NCBI GenBank assembly: GCA_963920665.1
Contig: OY987266.1
Location: 9,739,001 to 9,803,000, forward strand
Direction of reading: 5' to 3'
From: Straminergon stramineum
Taxonomy: Eukaryota; Streptophyta; Bryopsida; Hypnales; Calliergonaceae
DNA length: 64,000 bases
Shown: one piece after another, positions 36,196 to 47,280 of the stretch
How positions within the stretch are numbered: position 1 is the first letter of the stretch
How the letters are laid out: every line of letters starts with the position of its first letter
Notes under the pieces: generated by a model
What the model saw: the letters and a program-made list of their open reading frames with translations, nothing else
What the model was told of the DNA's origin: nothing
Database searches by the model: none
Position numbers and translations under genes: made by a program

Positions 36196-36473
36196 CAAGA
36201 CTAGTACAGCCGATGAAGATGAGGTCCCTTAATTAGAATACCCGGTTTGTAATAGATCAAGGACTGCATTCATTAGTGCAGATACCTTCAACATAGTCTC
36301 TAACATCATGTCCTTGAGTATAAGGATTGCAACAATGTACAAAGTTCTTTCCTAGATTTAGGGTATACGATCCCATGAAGGAAGTCATCCTCGTATCCTA
36401 CATAGGGTTCTATATAGTATCTATCATTGCTATCATTTATTTACAAAAACAAAATTTGTCATATAGACAACTG

Positions 36474-38536
36474 TCATGAGTATGACTTGCTCTTGATTTC
36501 CTGAACTGCCTTCAAAATCTCTGGTCCTCGACTATACCCTGTTTCCATCTTCTTATACTTCCGCCAATAGTCCCGCCGTTGCGCCTCCAATGACTTTTGC
36601 TCCCATGCATCCCGAATTGGAGTCGAGTAGCAACTGCGAGATACTCCATTGTGCGACCGCTTCATTTGCCCCCCTTCAGACGGTGCGTGGTGTCATTGAA
36701 TCCAAGGTACTATATTGGGGAGTGAATGGTGTGTTGCAGATGGAACCTCAGACTTCAACACTGCTGGAGCGACTTGACATCCCAAGTCCTCATAAAGCTT
36801 CCTCTAAGGGACTTTGTCAGAGGGTGTCACTGAGGTAGGATGGCCCATAGATCACAATGGAGATGGGGAGCATGAGAGTGGTTGTCATTTCCTTCCACTG
36901 GGAGGGTTGTCAACCACACCACCCTCGACGGGCTTCGGTGAGAAGTCCATCGTGGAATTCACAGTAGCGGCTGATCCCAGGAAGTTTCCAGTGCTGAGGA
37001 TTATGTACTGCCCGTAGTCCTAGATGGAGTCCGCGGACGCTTCGCAAGCAAGTCCACTTCCTAGGACATGGGTCGTCGGAGTGCCAAGTATCTGATAAGA
37101 ACTGAAATTAAAACAAAGGTCTATCCAAATGCGTAAAAACAAAGAACACACCATGCCTGAGTTTGCTCAGACATGTATCAAAGGACTAACGTCAAACCAA
37201 TGTAAATGCAAGAACACTCTTGCATACGTGAAAACAAGAAACAATTCCATTCATAACTATGTTAACAAATATGTACAATTCAGGTCGTGCCGAGCTGAAA
37301 CGAAAGTCTAATGAAATCATGCCAATCTGAATTGATCTCTTCAGGAGTTAACCTAATTTACACTAGAAGACGTACGAACTACGTCTATGACCTTGTTGTA
37401 TTCTTTTCGATTCCTTTCATCGCATAGCATTCGCCGCCCAATTCTTCCTGGATCGTTTTCCTTGAATGACTTCAACCCTTGATCGCGAGCGACATGTAGA
37501 CGCTTAAACCAGGGAAGCAATATTTCAAGTAGGAACGTATCCCTTGGACCATTTCCCCTATAACTCCAAGAGTCTGGTAGAATGACATTATTAGACTTGT
37601 TCACTATATGCTTTATTGGGCTGTCGTCCACAATGACAGTATTGTCGGCACTAAAGCTTCCTCTTGAGCCATTGAATAACATCTCTAGATTTTTCAAGAA
37701 CAAGTCTTTATCTATCCCTGGCTCCTTCAAGGAAGACAACCTTCCGGCTCTATCTCTGCTCTTAATAGTTTGACAAGAGTCTTGCCCAAGAACAAGAAAG
37801 GGTCCCACTAAGCCTCGAAAAAGATATTCGCAAATCATCTCAGTGGTGGACTTTTTCATAGAACTCCACACTGATATCACTGCAAATTTCCCTAGCTCCG
37901 AGAGGAAATCGGAGCAAGTGGGTCTCACCCACACAGCCTTTGGTCCCACTAAAGCGGGTTCTATGGCTGAGTGCGATCCCGAGGAGTCTCTAAAGTGTTT
38001 ATGCGACAACCCCTTGGACTTCCAATCTTCGCAGACACATAGAATGCCATTTAGGTCCAGGATTACATTGATCCACTTCTCTGCCACCCTGGACCTGAAT
38101 GGCTAATTGACGCCCTCCGAAGTTCCTCCACGACCAGATGGAGGACCGGATTCCTACTATCAAACGGGCGAATGCGTACGTAGTTATAATGCTATACTGT
38201 CTCATCGCAGACGTACAACGAAATCACATAGAAACTGGTGCCCACCAAAGAGTACAAACGGTAGAGCATAGCGACAATACACACAAGGACCAATCGAAGT
38301 GTGAATAGACAGAAGACCGAAGCTCACCTGTTTTTTAGAGGATCCGCAAGGTACTGTGAAGGTATCCTGTATCGCTACTTTCCGTTCTTGAACGATATCC
38401 ACATTCTGCACTTCAACTCTGGGGGTCGTGTTTCGAAGGACTTCATCTTTAGTTACAGAGAGAGGATATGATAGAGGATGTGTTTGTATAGTGGGTGCAC
38501 ACGGTGATGCGGAGACAATTGGCAAACTCAATAGCC
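36474..38536 (-). pseudogene. FCP1/NIF-like HAD-family protein of the transposon, three exons, decayed
   Basis: Exons on the minus strand: A about 38536-38328 (donor CAG/GTGAGC), B about 38094-37362, C 37091-36474 (acceptor TTCTTATCAG). Exon B shows the FCP1-type fold: LDLNGILC near its start, VISVWSS, and IVDDSPIKHIVN with VILPDSW. In catalytic members the first motif is DxDx(T/V); here the second Asp is Asn (DLNG), so phosphatase activity is doubtful. Exon C continues in phase and has five stops (TAG or TGA), all one C-to-T step from CAG or CGA, then MKRSHNGVSRSC to the TGA at 36474. The A-B junction does not keep frame as I place it, so a lesion or a different exon is likely there. The B-C intron holds one 28-bp palindrome (37276). 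The role in transposition is unknown; a partner of the transposase is inference from linkage. Confidence 0.7.
37092..37361 (-). other. Intron of the FCP1-like gene carrying one palindrome
   Basis: Donor GTAAAT after TCTAGT, acceptor TTCTTATCAG preceded by a pyrimidine-rich tract. Both flanking exons read in the same phase. The palindrome at about 37276-37305 (ACAATTCAGGTCG, arms partly decayed) is inside. Confidence 0.6.
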
Positions 38537-39785
38537 CTGCGATTCACGATTTACGAAATGATACTTTGAGTGAGTGCTATATATTACAGGCTTAGGAATT
38601 GAGTTTGAATATATACAATTAAAATTTAAACTCCGACACTCCATAGTTCATTGGTAAACATGTCTCTCCACTACAAAAATCCTAAACCTACACTATATCT
38701 ACATGTAACACCCTATGATACAAATCAACTCGAGTCGAGCTAAAACAAATGACATCGAGTGATTATTGAGCCGAACCTGCTGGTGAACCTTCGCCGGGAA
38801 CCGTATCCACTTCGAGTACTACATTGGCTGGTTCCACGAGTAGGTTCGGCTCGGTGCCGGCATCCTCCGTATCTCTTGGTGTAACTTCGGCCACCTCACG
38901 CACATCAACCTCTGAATCGGTGGCTTCTATCTTCTCCGACGGGAGAGATGGACCTGCATCAGTGTCATTGGTAGGAGGAGGAGGGTCAGATTCTTGGGCG
39001 CCAGTAGGAAGCGGCGCAAGCAATGTTGTAGTCTCTTGCGGAACAGACACTACGCTGTCGTTTGATCCAGTGGCCTGATTTTGAATCAGGCGTTGCTGCG
39101 AAGTAGAGGCAGGCTGTAGGGACGCTAACGGCGTGGCTTCATTTTTGTTCAAATATTGTTGCCACATTTCCCAGTTCTGCTTTTGTTCCATAATCATGGT
39201 TTCTATTAAGGAAGCAAACCTTCGATTCGTCTCCTCCTGGAGCCTTCTACTCTCCACCCTATCTGCCACTTGGTCCTGACGCATACTCTCTTGTTGCCTC
39301 ATAAGAGAAGCTAACGTCTCTACAACAGACTTCATAGGGTCCACCTTCCTTTTCTTTGTCGGGCGCGTATTCGAGGAAGGAGTCACTGGAGTAGCACACA
39401 GTCCTCCTAAAGCGTGCAATCCTAAAGAGGTAGAAGACCGTGGTGGATCTTGGAAGGCAGATCGACATGGCGTCAGAATGTCATCGAGACCTGCTTCATC
39501 ATCCGAGCCCTCCTCCTCATCGTCTTATTCCTCTTCTTCATCAAAGATTGCGGCCTTCCTCTTCTCTGCCCGACTACTCAGAGACCCTGTTGTGGACCTA
39601 GTCCTCATCCTTGTTGAAGATGGTGTCGACTGTGACCCCATCACTGCCGGAAATAGTGTGGCATCAATAGGGTACCCAATGTCTAGGAAATTGTCTTTGT
39701 CGAGCTTCAATGCTAGAGTAGCAATGTCATTCCACAAGTCAGATTCGATGTCTGGAACTGCTACGTATACATTCACAGAACTCAT

Positions 39786-39978
39786 CTGCAATGTGATCAC
39801 ATCAATGTCTAGTTTAGAATTACGTGGTTATTGCATTTCAGGTCGAACCGACCTGAATAAGCATGAAGAATAATAAATGGTGACACTCTATGAAAGTTGA
39901 TTGTTGGAGAAACTAAACAAATTACGTCTAATAGCGCAGATTAGGTCGAACCGATCTGAATTGCATTCAGTCACTTAC
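39786..39978 (-). other. Intron of the ParB-motif gene carrying two palindromes
   Basis: Donor TTG/GTAAGT (39978) and acceptor CACATTGCAG (39786). Removing it joins exons in phase 0. Palindromes with AGGTCGAACCGA centres lie at about 39836-39865 and 39926-39958. Confidence 0.75.
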
Positions 39979-41362
39979 CAATGCAACACACGTCAATTTG
40001 CCACCAACAAAGACAGAGAAGACACTGGTCCCTGGATTACAAAATTTCTTCACAACCCATAGATAGAATTCCATTCTGAGCTCTATATTGTACATCTTGA
40101 AAGGGAACTCGTTATATCTTTGTGGTTCTTTGTACACCGGTGTATCTGGAGCTATGAACTCCGAATATATTCTTGCTTGGTACACATTATCCGGGCTTTG
40201 AAGAAACATAAGCAGCACTTTTTTTAGCGCCTTAGCGTTGTTCGCTGGAAAATCCATCAGACGTTCGTTCTTTGCCGGATAATAATCCGCGCATTGCATG
40301 TTGAAAGTCTTCAAAACTTCATTCCTCTCGACATATGCAAGAATTTGTGCCTGGTCCTTCTCATCGGCACAAATAAATAACCAGGACTTCACTTCCTCCA
40401 AGAGAAGTTGCTTCATTTTTTCCATAGAGGTCAAAACTTCATAGAAGAATGGCTTCTCCACTGTGGAATTTTCTTTCTGCAAAACGCTCAGGATAGTTTT
40501 GAAGTCTATGACCCCCAACTTCACCTCCTTGGCCGTGGTGCTGGTCCATGCTATACGCAGCCACAACGAATGCTTATTCTCCAAAATTCGGTGGGGTTGG
40601 AGATAAGCGACGCCAAATGGAGGTACAAAAAGGTTGCGTTTTTCCAGGAAGACTCTAAAAAACTCTGCTGCTAAAGGTGATATCTCAGCAACCGTTTTGT
40701 TTCTTGTCTTCACTTGCTTTGCTTGTGCAAAAAAAGCCTCACCGGGCCTCTCTAGCAACATGTTCATAGTTGCACTTGTAATATTGCGGGTTCTCTTGAA
40801 TTCCCTCCAGTTGGCAACTATAAGTTCGTTGTTGGCGTTGAACAGTCCAAGGTCTGGGTCAATTTGGTGAAGCTCTCTCTTCACCAGTTGTTTTCGCTTT
40901 TGACGCTCTATCCACTCTTTAGTACTATAACAGCTATCGAGGACTGATGATATCGTTTTGATAGTCACCTTCGGATACTTGAGGGTGCGTTTAGGTCCCG
41001 ACTGATTCAAAATATGCTTCGCCAACTTCCCCAAGTCATCATAGTTGAGATTTCCCAATGGCTTGAAATAATCTCGATTGAGAGCGCAACTCTCCTACTT
41101 CCAATTCTCTTTCTCGTTGAACTTCATGAGCGTGTCTGGATCGAAGAGCTCCCCATGCATAGAGTTGGTGATGACTTCACTCCACAAATTATATACATGG
41201 GCAGGTGCGGTAATAATCTTCAGCTCATTGATAAGTCTCATTTTATCTTCCGCCCCCTTCTTCTTTGATAGCATGTGATTCTTGTTCACATCTATCATAG
41301 CAAAGCGTTGATGCACCCCTTTCTCAAACTCTTGCATATCATTATTCAAACAACGTGTCAAG

Positions 41363-41490
41363 CTTTAAATAAATGAAGACAATATTCAAAAGATCAATTG
41401 TTCAGTTGTAATATGCTTCCTAGGCAATTGCGCATTGAAGATAGCACCACTACTACTGCAGTTCAGGTCGACCCGATCTGAATTACTCAC
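41363..41490 (-). other. Intron of the ParB-motif gene carrying one palindrome
   Basis: Donor AGG/GTGAGT at 41490, acceptor TTTAAAG at 41363. The palindrome (about 41459-41485, GCAGTTCAGGTCGACCCGAT) begins only four bases after the donor hexamer. The join appears off by one base, so a small indel is likely nearby. Confidence 0.6.
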
Positions 41491-43040
41491 CCTAAATTTT
41501 GTTGTTTGCTTCAATGACTCTCTGTTCCGTCGAGCCATTTGGACTGTCCCTACAGCAACCGTGTCCTTTGGATTCTTTGGGCTACCCATGTTCACCCATA
41601 CAGTTCTTGCCCCGAGAATGTTAGTGGCCTAGGACGGTTGTATTGCTTGGAAGTGGTTGACACAATTGTAATAGGCGGAGATGGACCGCAACGTCTCAGC
41701 ATCATTTGACCACACAATAAAACAGTTCCACTTCTCGAACTCCTTTTGGGTGGTCTCGTCAATCCCACTATCATCCTCTATCATCATCCTACTGGCAGCA
41801 ACGCTATGCTGACCGTTGATGATGTAGAACAAGCCATGTTCAACATCTTCCTACTTTGTTGGCTTCTTCGTGGGACCAACTGGCATCACGCAAAGGGTTT
41901 GTTTGGTGCTCTTGTCTGGGATGTTGACAAGCTAGTTCATCATGGACTCCACCAAATGGGTCTCTAAGACTCGGATGTTGAATTCAGCGGGTGCTTCAAT
42001 CAACTACTCAAGGGGAAGCACTTTCTTCTCATTCACCCCTAAAAAATATGCGGCCATGCATGTCTCCCAAAACCTTTTATAGACCGCACTCATAGTTTTG
42101 TAGGCCGGGCTGTGGTTTGTCTTTAGCGCTTGGGGCACCATTGCCATCAGATCTGCATAACTCAATTCTCCTAGACCCGACTGCTCGGATGTCTTCTCTG
42201 CGGGTTTTTTTGCAAAGGTTGAGCCCAGTGGACTGCTTCGTGTCACAAATGTTGGCGTTGGAGGTAGTTTCTTATTCCTCTTCCCCCGACCTTGAGATCC
42301 TTGCGTTTGTGTTCCCATGGATGGTTGACCTTCACCCTAACTACCAAATTCAACAGAGATTGTTTGAGGAGCCATAAACGATTGTTGCATTGCGTGCTTC
42401 TCCTTGAGTACTTCGAATGAATTGAAAAGATACCGCAATTTAGTGCAAAGACGCTTTCCTGTCAAAGGTGTACCGTCCGCGTTACTATAATAGTTCTCGT
42501 CTACCTTCTTCTCTAGGTTTTTGATCTCGCTACTGTAAGGCGTAGGCTCCAGACTCCGAAGGAAAGATACCATCGTGAAAGGGATCTCGTCCGAGTTAAA
42601 GGTAAGAGTGAAGTGGTATTGCTTGTCGGTCGCCAATTCACTCTTCGTTGTCACGCAGCGTACTTTGATATGTGGATAGACGTCATTAATAACGTCCTTG
42701 ACCTTCTCTTCGTAAGAAAGAGGAATAAAGATTTTTGATTTCTTGTATTTCATATTGAAGACCATGTTGTCCGTATGGGGCACCACGGTCAAGCTCCAGG
42801 CTTTGACTTGGTCGGGATCACTGAACTCCCAGTAATCTCCTTCAATCATCATCTTGTCATCGTCATACTCATCCTCGGGTCTTGTAGTTGTCAGACGAGT
42901 AAAATAGGCGTTCAGATTTTGTATTTGGTCTTCCATTCTGCATGAACATTGGATCTGTGAGTTCATACAATACTTCAGAGAACTCGTTCAAATTAGAAAT
43001 AGTGACTATGATCCCAATCCACTTCCTCCGGTTATTAGCA

Positions 43041-43871
43041 GTTCAAGTCGGCCCGACGTGAACGGTTATTCATTACGATGGATATTCTAGTGTCATCGTT
43101 TCTATTTATCTAAATAGATTTTGTTAAGATTAATTTGGCTTAAAATATTCGACAATGGGGATTGATGTTTGTGATCATTTATGTTTTTAGTCAAGATATT
43201 GATAGTGATAATTCCACTCTGTTATTGATATCTGGCATTGCAGTTCAGGTCGCCCCAACCTGAATTGCACGTTAATGTCTTGTTAGACGAATGCTTAATT
43301 GTTTTTATTTGTTCATAGTTTATCGAGTTGATACTTATTTGATGAGTTTATGAATTAGGCACAGTGATGGGGTTTTAGCTATTAGTGATGTTCTTTAACA
43401 GGATTCTCTGTGATTTTTTATTTCTTCAATTTTTTAAATGAACTGAATAGAAGTAATGGAAGTATTTGACTAACTGTACATGAGTTGAATTTCTTCTTCC
43501 TCTATGCAATTCAGGTCGGGACGACCTGAATTGCACTTCTGTTGATGGTGCTCTACTTGTGACATGGCCTGTCTTTCTTCGGACTTCTCTGTAATTCAAG
43601 TCGTCCCAACCTGAAATGCATGTCGGTAAACTATGCTATATGGTTGACTCGGCGAGGCTTTTCAAGAGTTCTTTGTAATTCAGGTCGTCCCGACCTGAAT
43701 TGCATGCAGTTTAATGGTACTTTATGCGTGACACAACGAGGCTTTCTTCGGACTTCTCTGCAATTCAAGTTGGGACGACCTGAATTGCACTTATGCTAAT
43801 GGTCATTTAAAATTTGCGGTTCCAGGATTTCTTTTAAGTTTTGTGTTGTTTAGGCCGCCCAACCTGAACTG
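43041..43871. repeat. Left array of seven palindromes, 85-bp period
   Basis: Palindromes at 43041-43063, 43240-43268, 43506-43534, 43591-43619, 43675-43703, 43760-43788 and 43847-43871. The last five are 84-87 bases apart with conserved spacers (CTTTCTTCGGACTTCTCTG recurs), so they are a tandem repeat. The clearest is GCAATTCAGGTCG, three bases, CGACCTGAATTGC. The array is just upstream of the ParB-motif gene's start, in its inferred leader intron. It also resembles a subterminal transposase-binding array, but it is internal. Confidence 0.9.
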
Positions 43872-43914
43872 AATTTTTGTGTTGCATAATACTTTTCGTT
43901 ATCATGATCTATGA

Positions 43915-44205
43915 TACTTATTTGATACCTGTTTGATATCCATTTGATACCCGGTGATACCCGGTGATACCCTGAGTAACCTAGTGATACCTTCAATAAC
44001 CTGGTGATACCCTAAGTAAACCCTACGTGAGCAATAAGGTAACCCTGATGAACCCTTGCACAGACCCTTGCACAGACCCTAAGTGAACCCTAAGAGAACC
44101 CTAATCAAACCCTGAGCTCCAAACCTGATTCCAAAAAAAATCAGAATCACAAGAAACCCTAAACTTGAAACCAGAATAAGCTAAACCCTAAACCATCAAA
44201 CCACA
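43915..44205. repeat. Short-period repeats: GATACCCGGT units and telomere-like AAACCCTAA words
   Basis: GATACC words recur about nine times at 43916-44020, followed by AACCCTGA/AACCCTAA words at 44030-44205. The second group resembles decayed CCCTAAA plant telomere repeats or telo-box promoter elements. More AAACCCTAAACC is at 44930-44940, 45030-45045 and 45420-45432. No gene. Confidence 0.55.
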
Positions 44206-45119
44206 ACTCATGAGAAGCGAACATGCTAACCAAGGAACTAAAACGAAAGAATGTGATTCAAAACTAAATTCACACAAAAGCAAACCAAGGTTGTTCTGTC
44301 GAACACATTTTGGGGTTGGGTGTCGAGTTGGTTGTCTGATGTCGCGTGTCGTACAAGACGAGTGTTGTGTATATATGACAATTTTGACGAATAAAGCCTT
44401 ATCCTAACAGCAGAGATAATTTGAAATCTCATTTTATTTATGATCCATAATTAAGAATGTAATAAGTGATTATTAAATTGAGACACTTCAATAAAATGAA
44501 ACTCAAATATGTCAAGATTGGAAATAGAAAGTGTTTTATTTGAAAGTCAACCTTAAAGTTGACTTTATTAGACAGACTAGGGGGTCTACTAGACGTGTTG
44601 GACGTCATGTTTGTCGTGTTGTTGAGTTGTTCGGCCGAACAACCATGAAGCAAACCGTGAAACAAAAAATACAAGAACAAGTGCCAAGTGCTAAAACCGT
44701 AGACCACAATCTAAGGTCTTTTGCAGAACTAGAAAATTCAAACACGAGACAATTAACCACAATCCTAGAATGAAACCACTGCAAATGAATAAGAAGGTGA
44801 AGCGCAACAAACACAAAAACTGTGACAAAACACAAAAGGGAAGTGTAAGTGACATTACCTTTCTAAGATAGAGCTCCACAATTGTGAGAAAATGAGAAGC
44901 GCTCCACCTTAGTGAAGCTCGTCAGTACACCCTAAACCCTGAACATGTTGTCTGTGGAATAAGTACTATGGAAGACAACCAATACTAATAAAATTTCAGA
45001 GAAAAACATAGAAATTTGTACAAGGAAGAACCCTAAACCCTAAACCAAAGTTGCAGCACAGAGAATACAAAACTACTGAAGAAACATGAGCAGCAAAACC
45101 GTAAGCACACGGTGAAAGA
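44206..45119. other. Noncoding part of the transposon centre
   Basis: Between divergent genes, presumably holding their promoters. Short frames are present on both strands but without recognisable domains. On the minus strand AAAG/GTAATGTC near 44860 could be the donor of the leader intron of the ParB-motif gene; this is a guess. Confidence 0.35.
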
Positions 45120-45420
45120 GAACCGTACCTAAAGCGAGCGTAAGCACAAAATGGGAAGACGACGCGCGAAGACCGAATGGGAACCGAGAGCAAACACCGA
45201 ACGGGAACTACCAAGCGCACACACCGAACGGGACTGAGGAGAGCAGAAAACAACACACCGCACGGGAACTGGCAGTGCACACAATGAATAAGGCGCGACG
45301 AGGAGAGGAACACACCGCACGGGAACTGGCAGTGCACACAACGACAAGGAACTGGCAACGCACACAACGAACGAGGCGCGACAAGGAGAGGAACACACCA
45401 CATGGGAAAAAAACAAACAG
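45120..45420. repeat. GC-rich tandem repeat of about 80 bp
   Basis: Units contain AGGAGAGGAACACACCGCAC, GGGAACTGGCAGTGCACACA and GGCGCGAC, best preserved at about 45230-45400 and decayed to the left. The several overlapping minus-strand frames of 90-150 codons here are produced by the repeat (Cys, Ser and Arg rich) and are not genes. Confidence 0.65.
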
Positions 45421-45789
45421 AAACCCTAAACCTAAGTGAAGCGCACATGTGCTGAATCCAGACCCGCCAGCCGCCAGCCGCGCGGACACGTAGCGGGGCG
45501 TGATTGCTTGGTTGAGGCCAACGTGAACTCCAAAAAAATCTTTATAACCTCTAAAAGTCTAGATTCATCTCCAAAATTAATGATTTCAGAAAAACCTTTA
45601 TAAAGTGATATTTGGAAGAGTATTTTGGAATTTCTATACAAATAAAAGTTGTAGACTATGAATTGTAGACTCCATCCATACAGTTAGATTCACCAATGCT
45701 ATTACCAATATCTTTTTTATACGTTTTGAAAGCAAATTTCCTAAATTCCTTCTAAATGCAATTTCAAGAAAAATACGATCATTTTCGGG

Positions 45790-47280
45790 GTAAAATTTGT
45801 TGGAATGGATTTGGAATGAGGTTATTTTCACATGGTGATTTATTGAAATTTGTGTGTTCTTAAGCTCTATGACAGTTTTGGCAATTTTAGTTTAAAACTA
45901 CAATCAATGCTAATTTGGCTTGGTTAACCACTTAACATACTCCGACATTTGTAATTTTAGAAAAATATGTACTCTAGTAACACCAAATTCAACCCTTAGA
46001 TAGGACAACAACTTAATAATGTATTTCTACAAAATTAGGATAACTTTCATCTAAGCAATAAGGAGGATGAAACTTGAGTTTTCATTTGTCTATTGTCCAG
46101 AAAATGGTCATTGGAGCACTTATGGGTTAAACTTTTTAGTGCAATATCCTAGCTCCTCCTCTTTGTCTTAAGGAATTCTCAATAATTTCAAAGATTTTTT
46201 GTCAATTCAAAAGCTAATATCTTGCAATTTTCATAATGGAAATTTCTGATGTTTTTTCCTAAACTTCTAAAACTAATTGACTACAAGATCCTACCATTAC
46301 ATGTGTTCAATAAGTGTTTTTTTCCCTAAAAGGGCACTTTTACAGAGTTTCGGGGGAAAGCATAGTTAAGGAACTTTAGAAGTTAAGAACCCACTGAGAA
46401 CACTTACAATTCAGAACTCACCATGAACTCTAGTCATGATTGATTATCATTTCCTAATCCACATCATCTTTTTAATGCTATAATAGAGTAAGACTTAAAG
46501 AAAATTGTGAAGAATTAGTAAATTGTAAACATCAAATTAGTCAAGCATGCGCATCATTACCCATTTAACCCCTAAATGCTCCAATGTCCATTTTATGGAT
46601 GATGAATACATGGAAATTCAAGTTTCATCATCCATATTGCTTAGATGAAAGTTACCCTAAACTGTGGCTATATTTTATTAAGTTGTTGTCCTATCTAAGG
46701 GTTGGATTTGTTATTTCTAGAGTACATATATTTTTCTAAAATTACAAATGTGCAGGGATGTCAAGTGGTTGACCAAGCCAAAATTGCATTCACTCTAGTT
46801 CAAAATCGGATTTGCCAAAATGAAGTCACAGGATTTGGTAAACACAAACAGTTTAGAAGATTACCATGTGAATAGTACCTCATTTCAAATCCACTCCAAG
46901 ATTTAATTAAAATTAAATTCTTAACACTTTTATATTATGAATCATTCTCTATTTTTTTCCTATATGTTGTAATGCCAAATGATTTGAAATTTTTCAAGCA
47001 TGTAGTCAACTTGCCTTGAAGAATGAATCCAAAGGAGCACCACCATTTTGGACATTTTTTCGTACAAATGCAAGCTTCTAAAGTGTAGTTGTCTGATCAT
47101 TCATAGGGCCCAAAAAAAGATTTCTATGAATTTTAAAGCTTATATCTTGCAATCCATGTGGTGAAAATTTCTAAAATTTTTTCCAAATATTTTCAAACTA
47201 GCTTACTTCAAGACCCTACAATTACATGTGTCCTAAAATGTATTTTTTCCTAAGAATTGCACTTATGGTAATGGTGATTT
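45790..47280. repeat. Nested inverted and direct repeats in the transposon centre
   Basis: About 45810-46130 is matched inverted by about 46560-46910: AACCCTTAGATAGGACAACA near 45993 and its complement near 46683 are near-identical. A separate block at 46195-46345 recurs directly at 47130-47275 (ATATCTTGCAAT and TTACATGTGTTC or TTACATGTGTCC). It looks like two or three copies of one small element in both orientations. No gene. Confidence 0.65.

Larger units (their letters stand above)
38763..42936 (-). pseudogene. Large transposon protein with ParB-like GQHS motif, three exons, decayed
   Basis: Exon 1 is 42936-41491, exon 2 about 41362-39979, exon 3 39785-38763, about 1,284 codons in all. 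Start ATG 42936 lies one base after a splice acceptor (CATGCAG). Exon 1 begins acidic (EDEYDDDK) and has YIINGQHSVAASRMM near residue 371-385, which resembles the ParB/sulfiredoxin-fold GxHR signature. Exon 3 begins MSSVNVYVAVP, has an acidic tract, a KKRKV nuclear-localisation sequence (near 39355) and a Gln/Glu-rich coiled coil, and a Ser, Thr and Pro rich tail. Stops at 42337, 42004, 41932, 41851, 41629 and 41095 are TAG, and TAA is at 39525. The exon 2-3 junction keeps phase; the exon 1-2 junction is off by one base. Both introns contain palindromes. A DNA-binding or regulatory role is inference. Confidence 0.7.

Noticed and set aside
38824..39873. Plus-strand frames of 84 and 131 codons
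   Set aside because: Antisense shadows of the acidic and Ser-rich exon 3 of the ParB-motif gene.
44996..45489. Three overlapping minus-strand frames of 93-150 codons rich in Cys, Ser and Arg
   Set aside because: They are open because of the GC-rich tandem repeat at 45120-45420; no domain.
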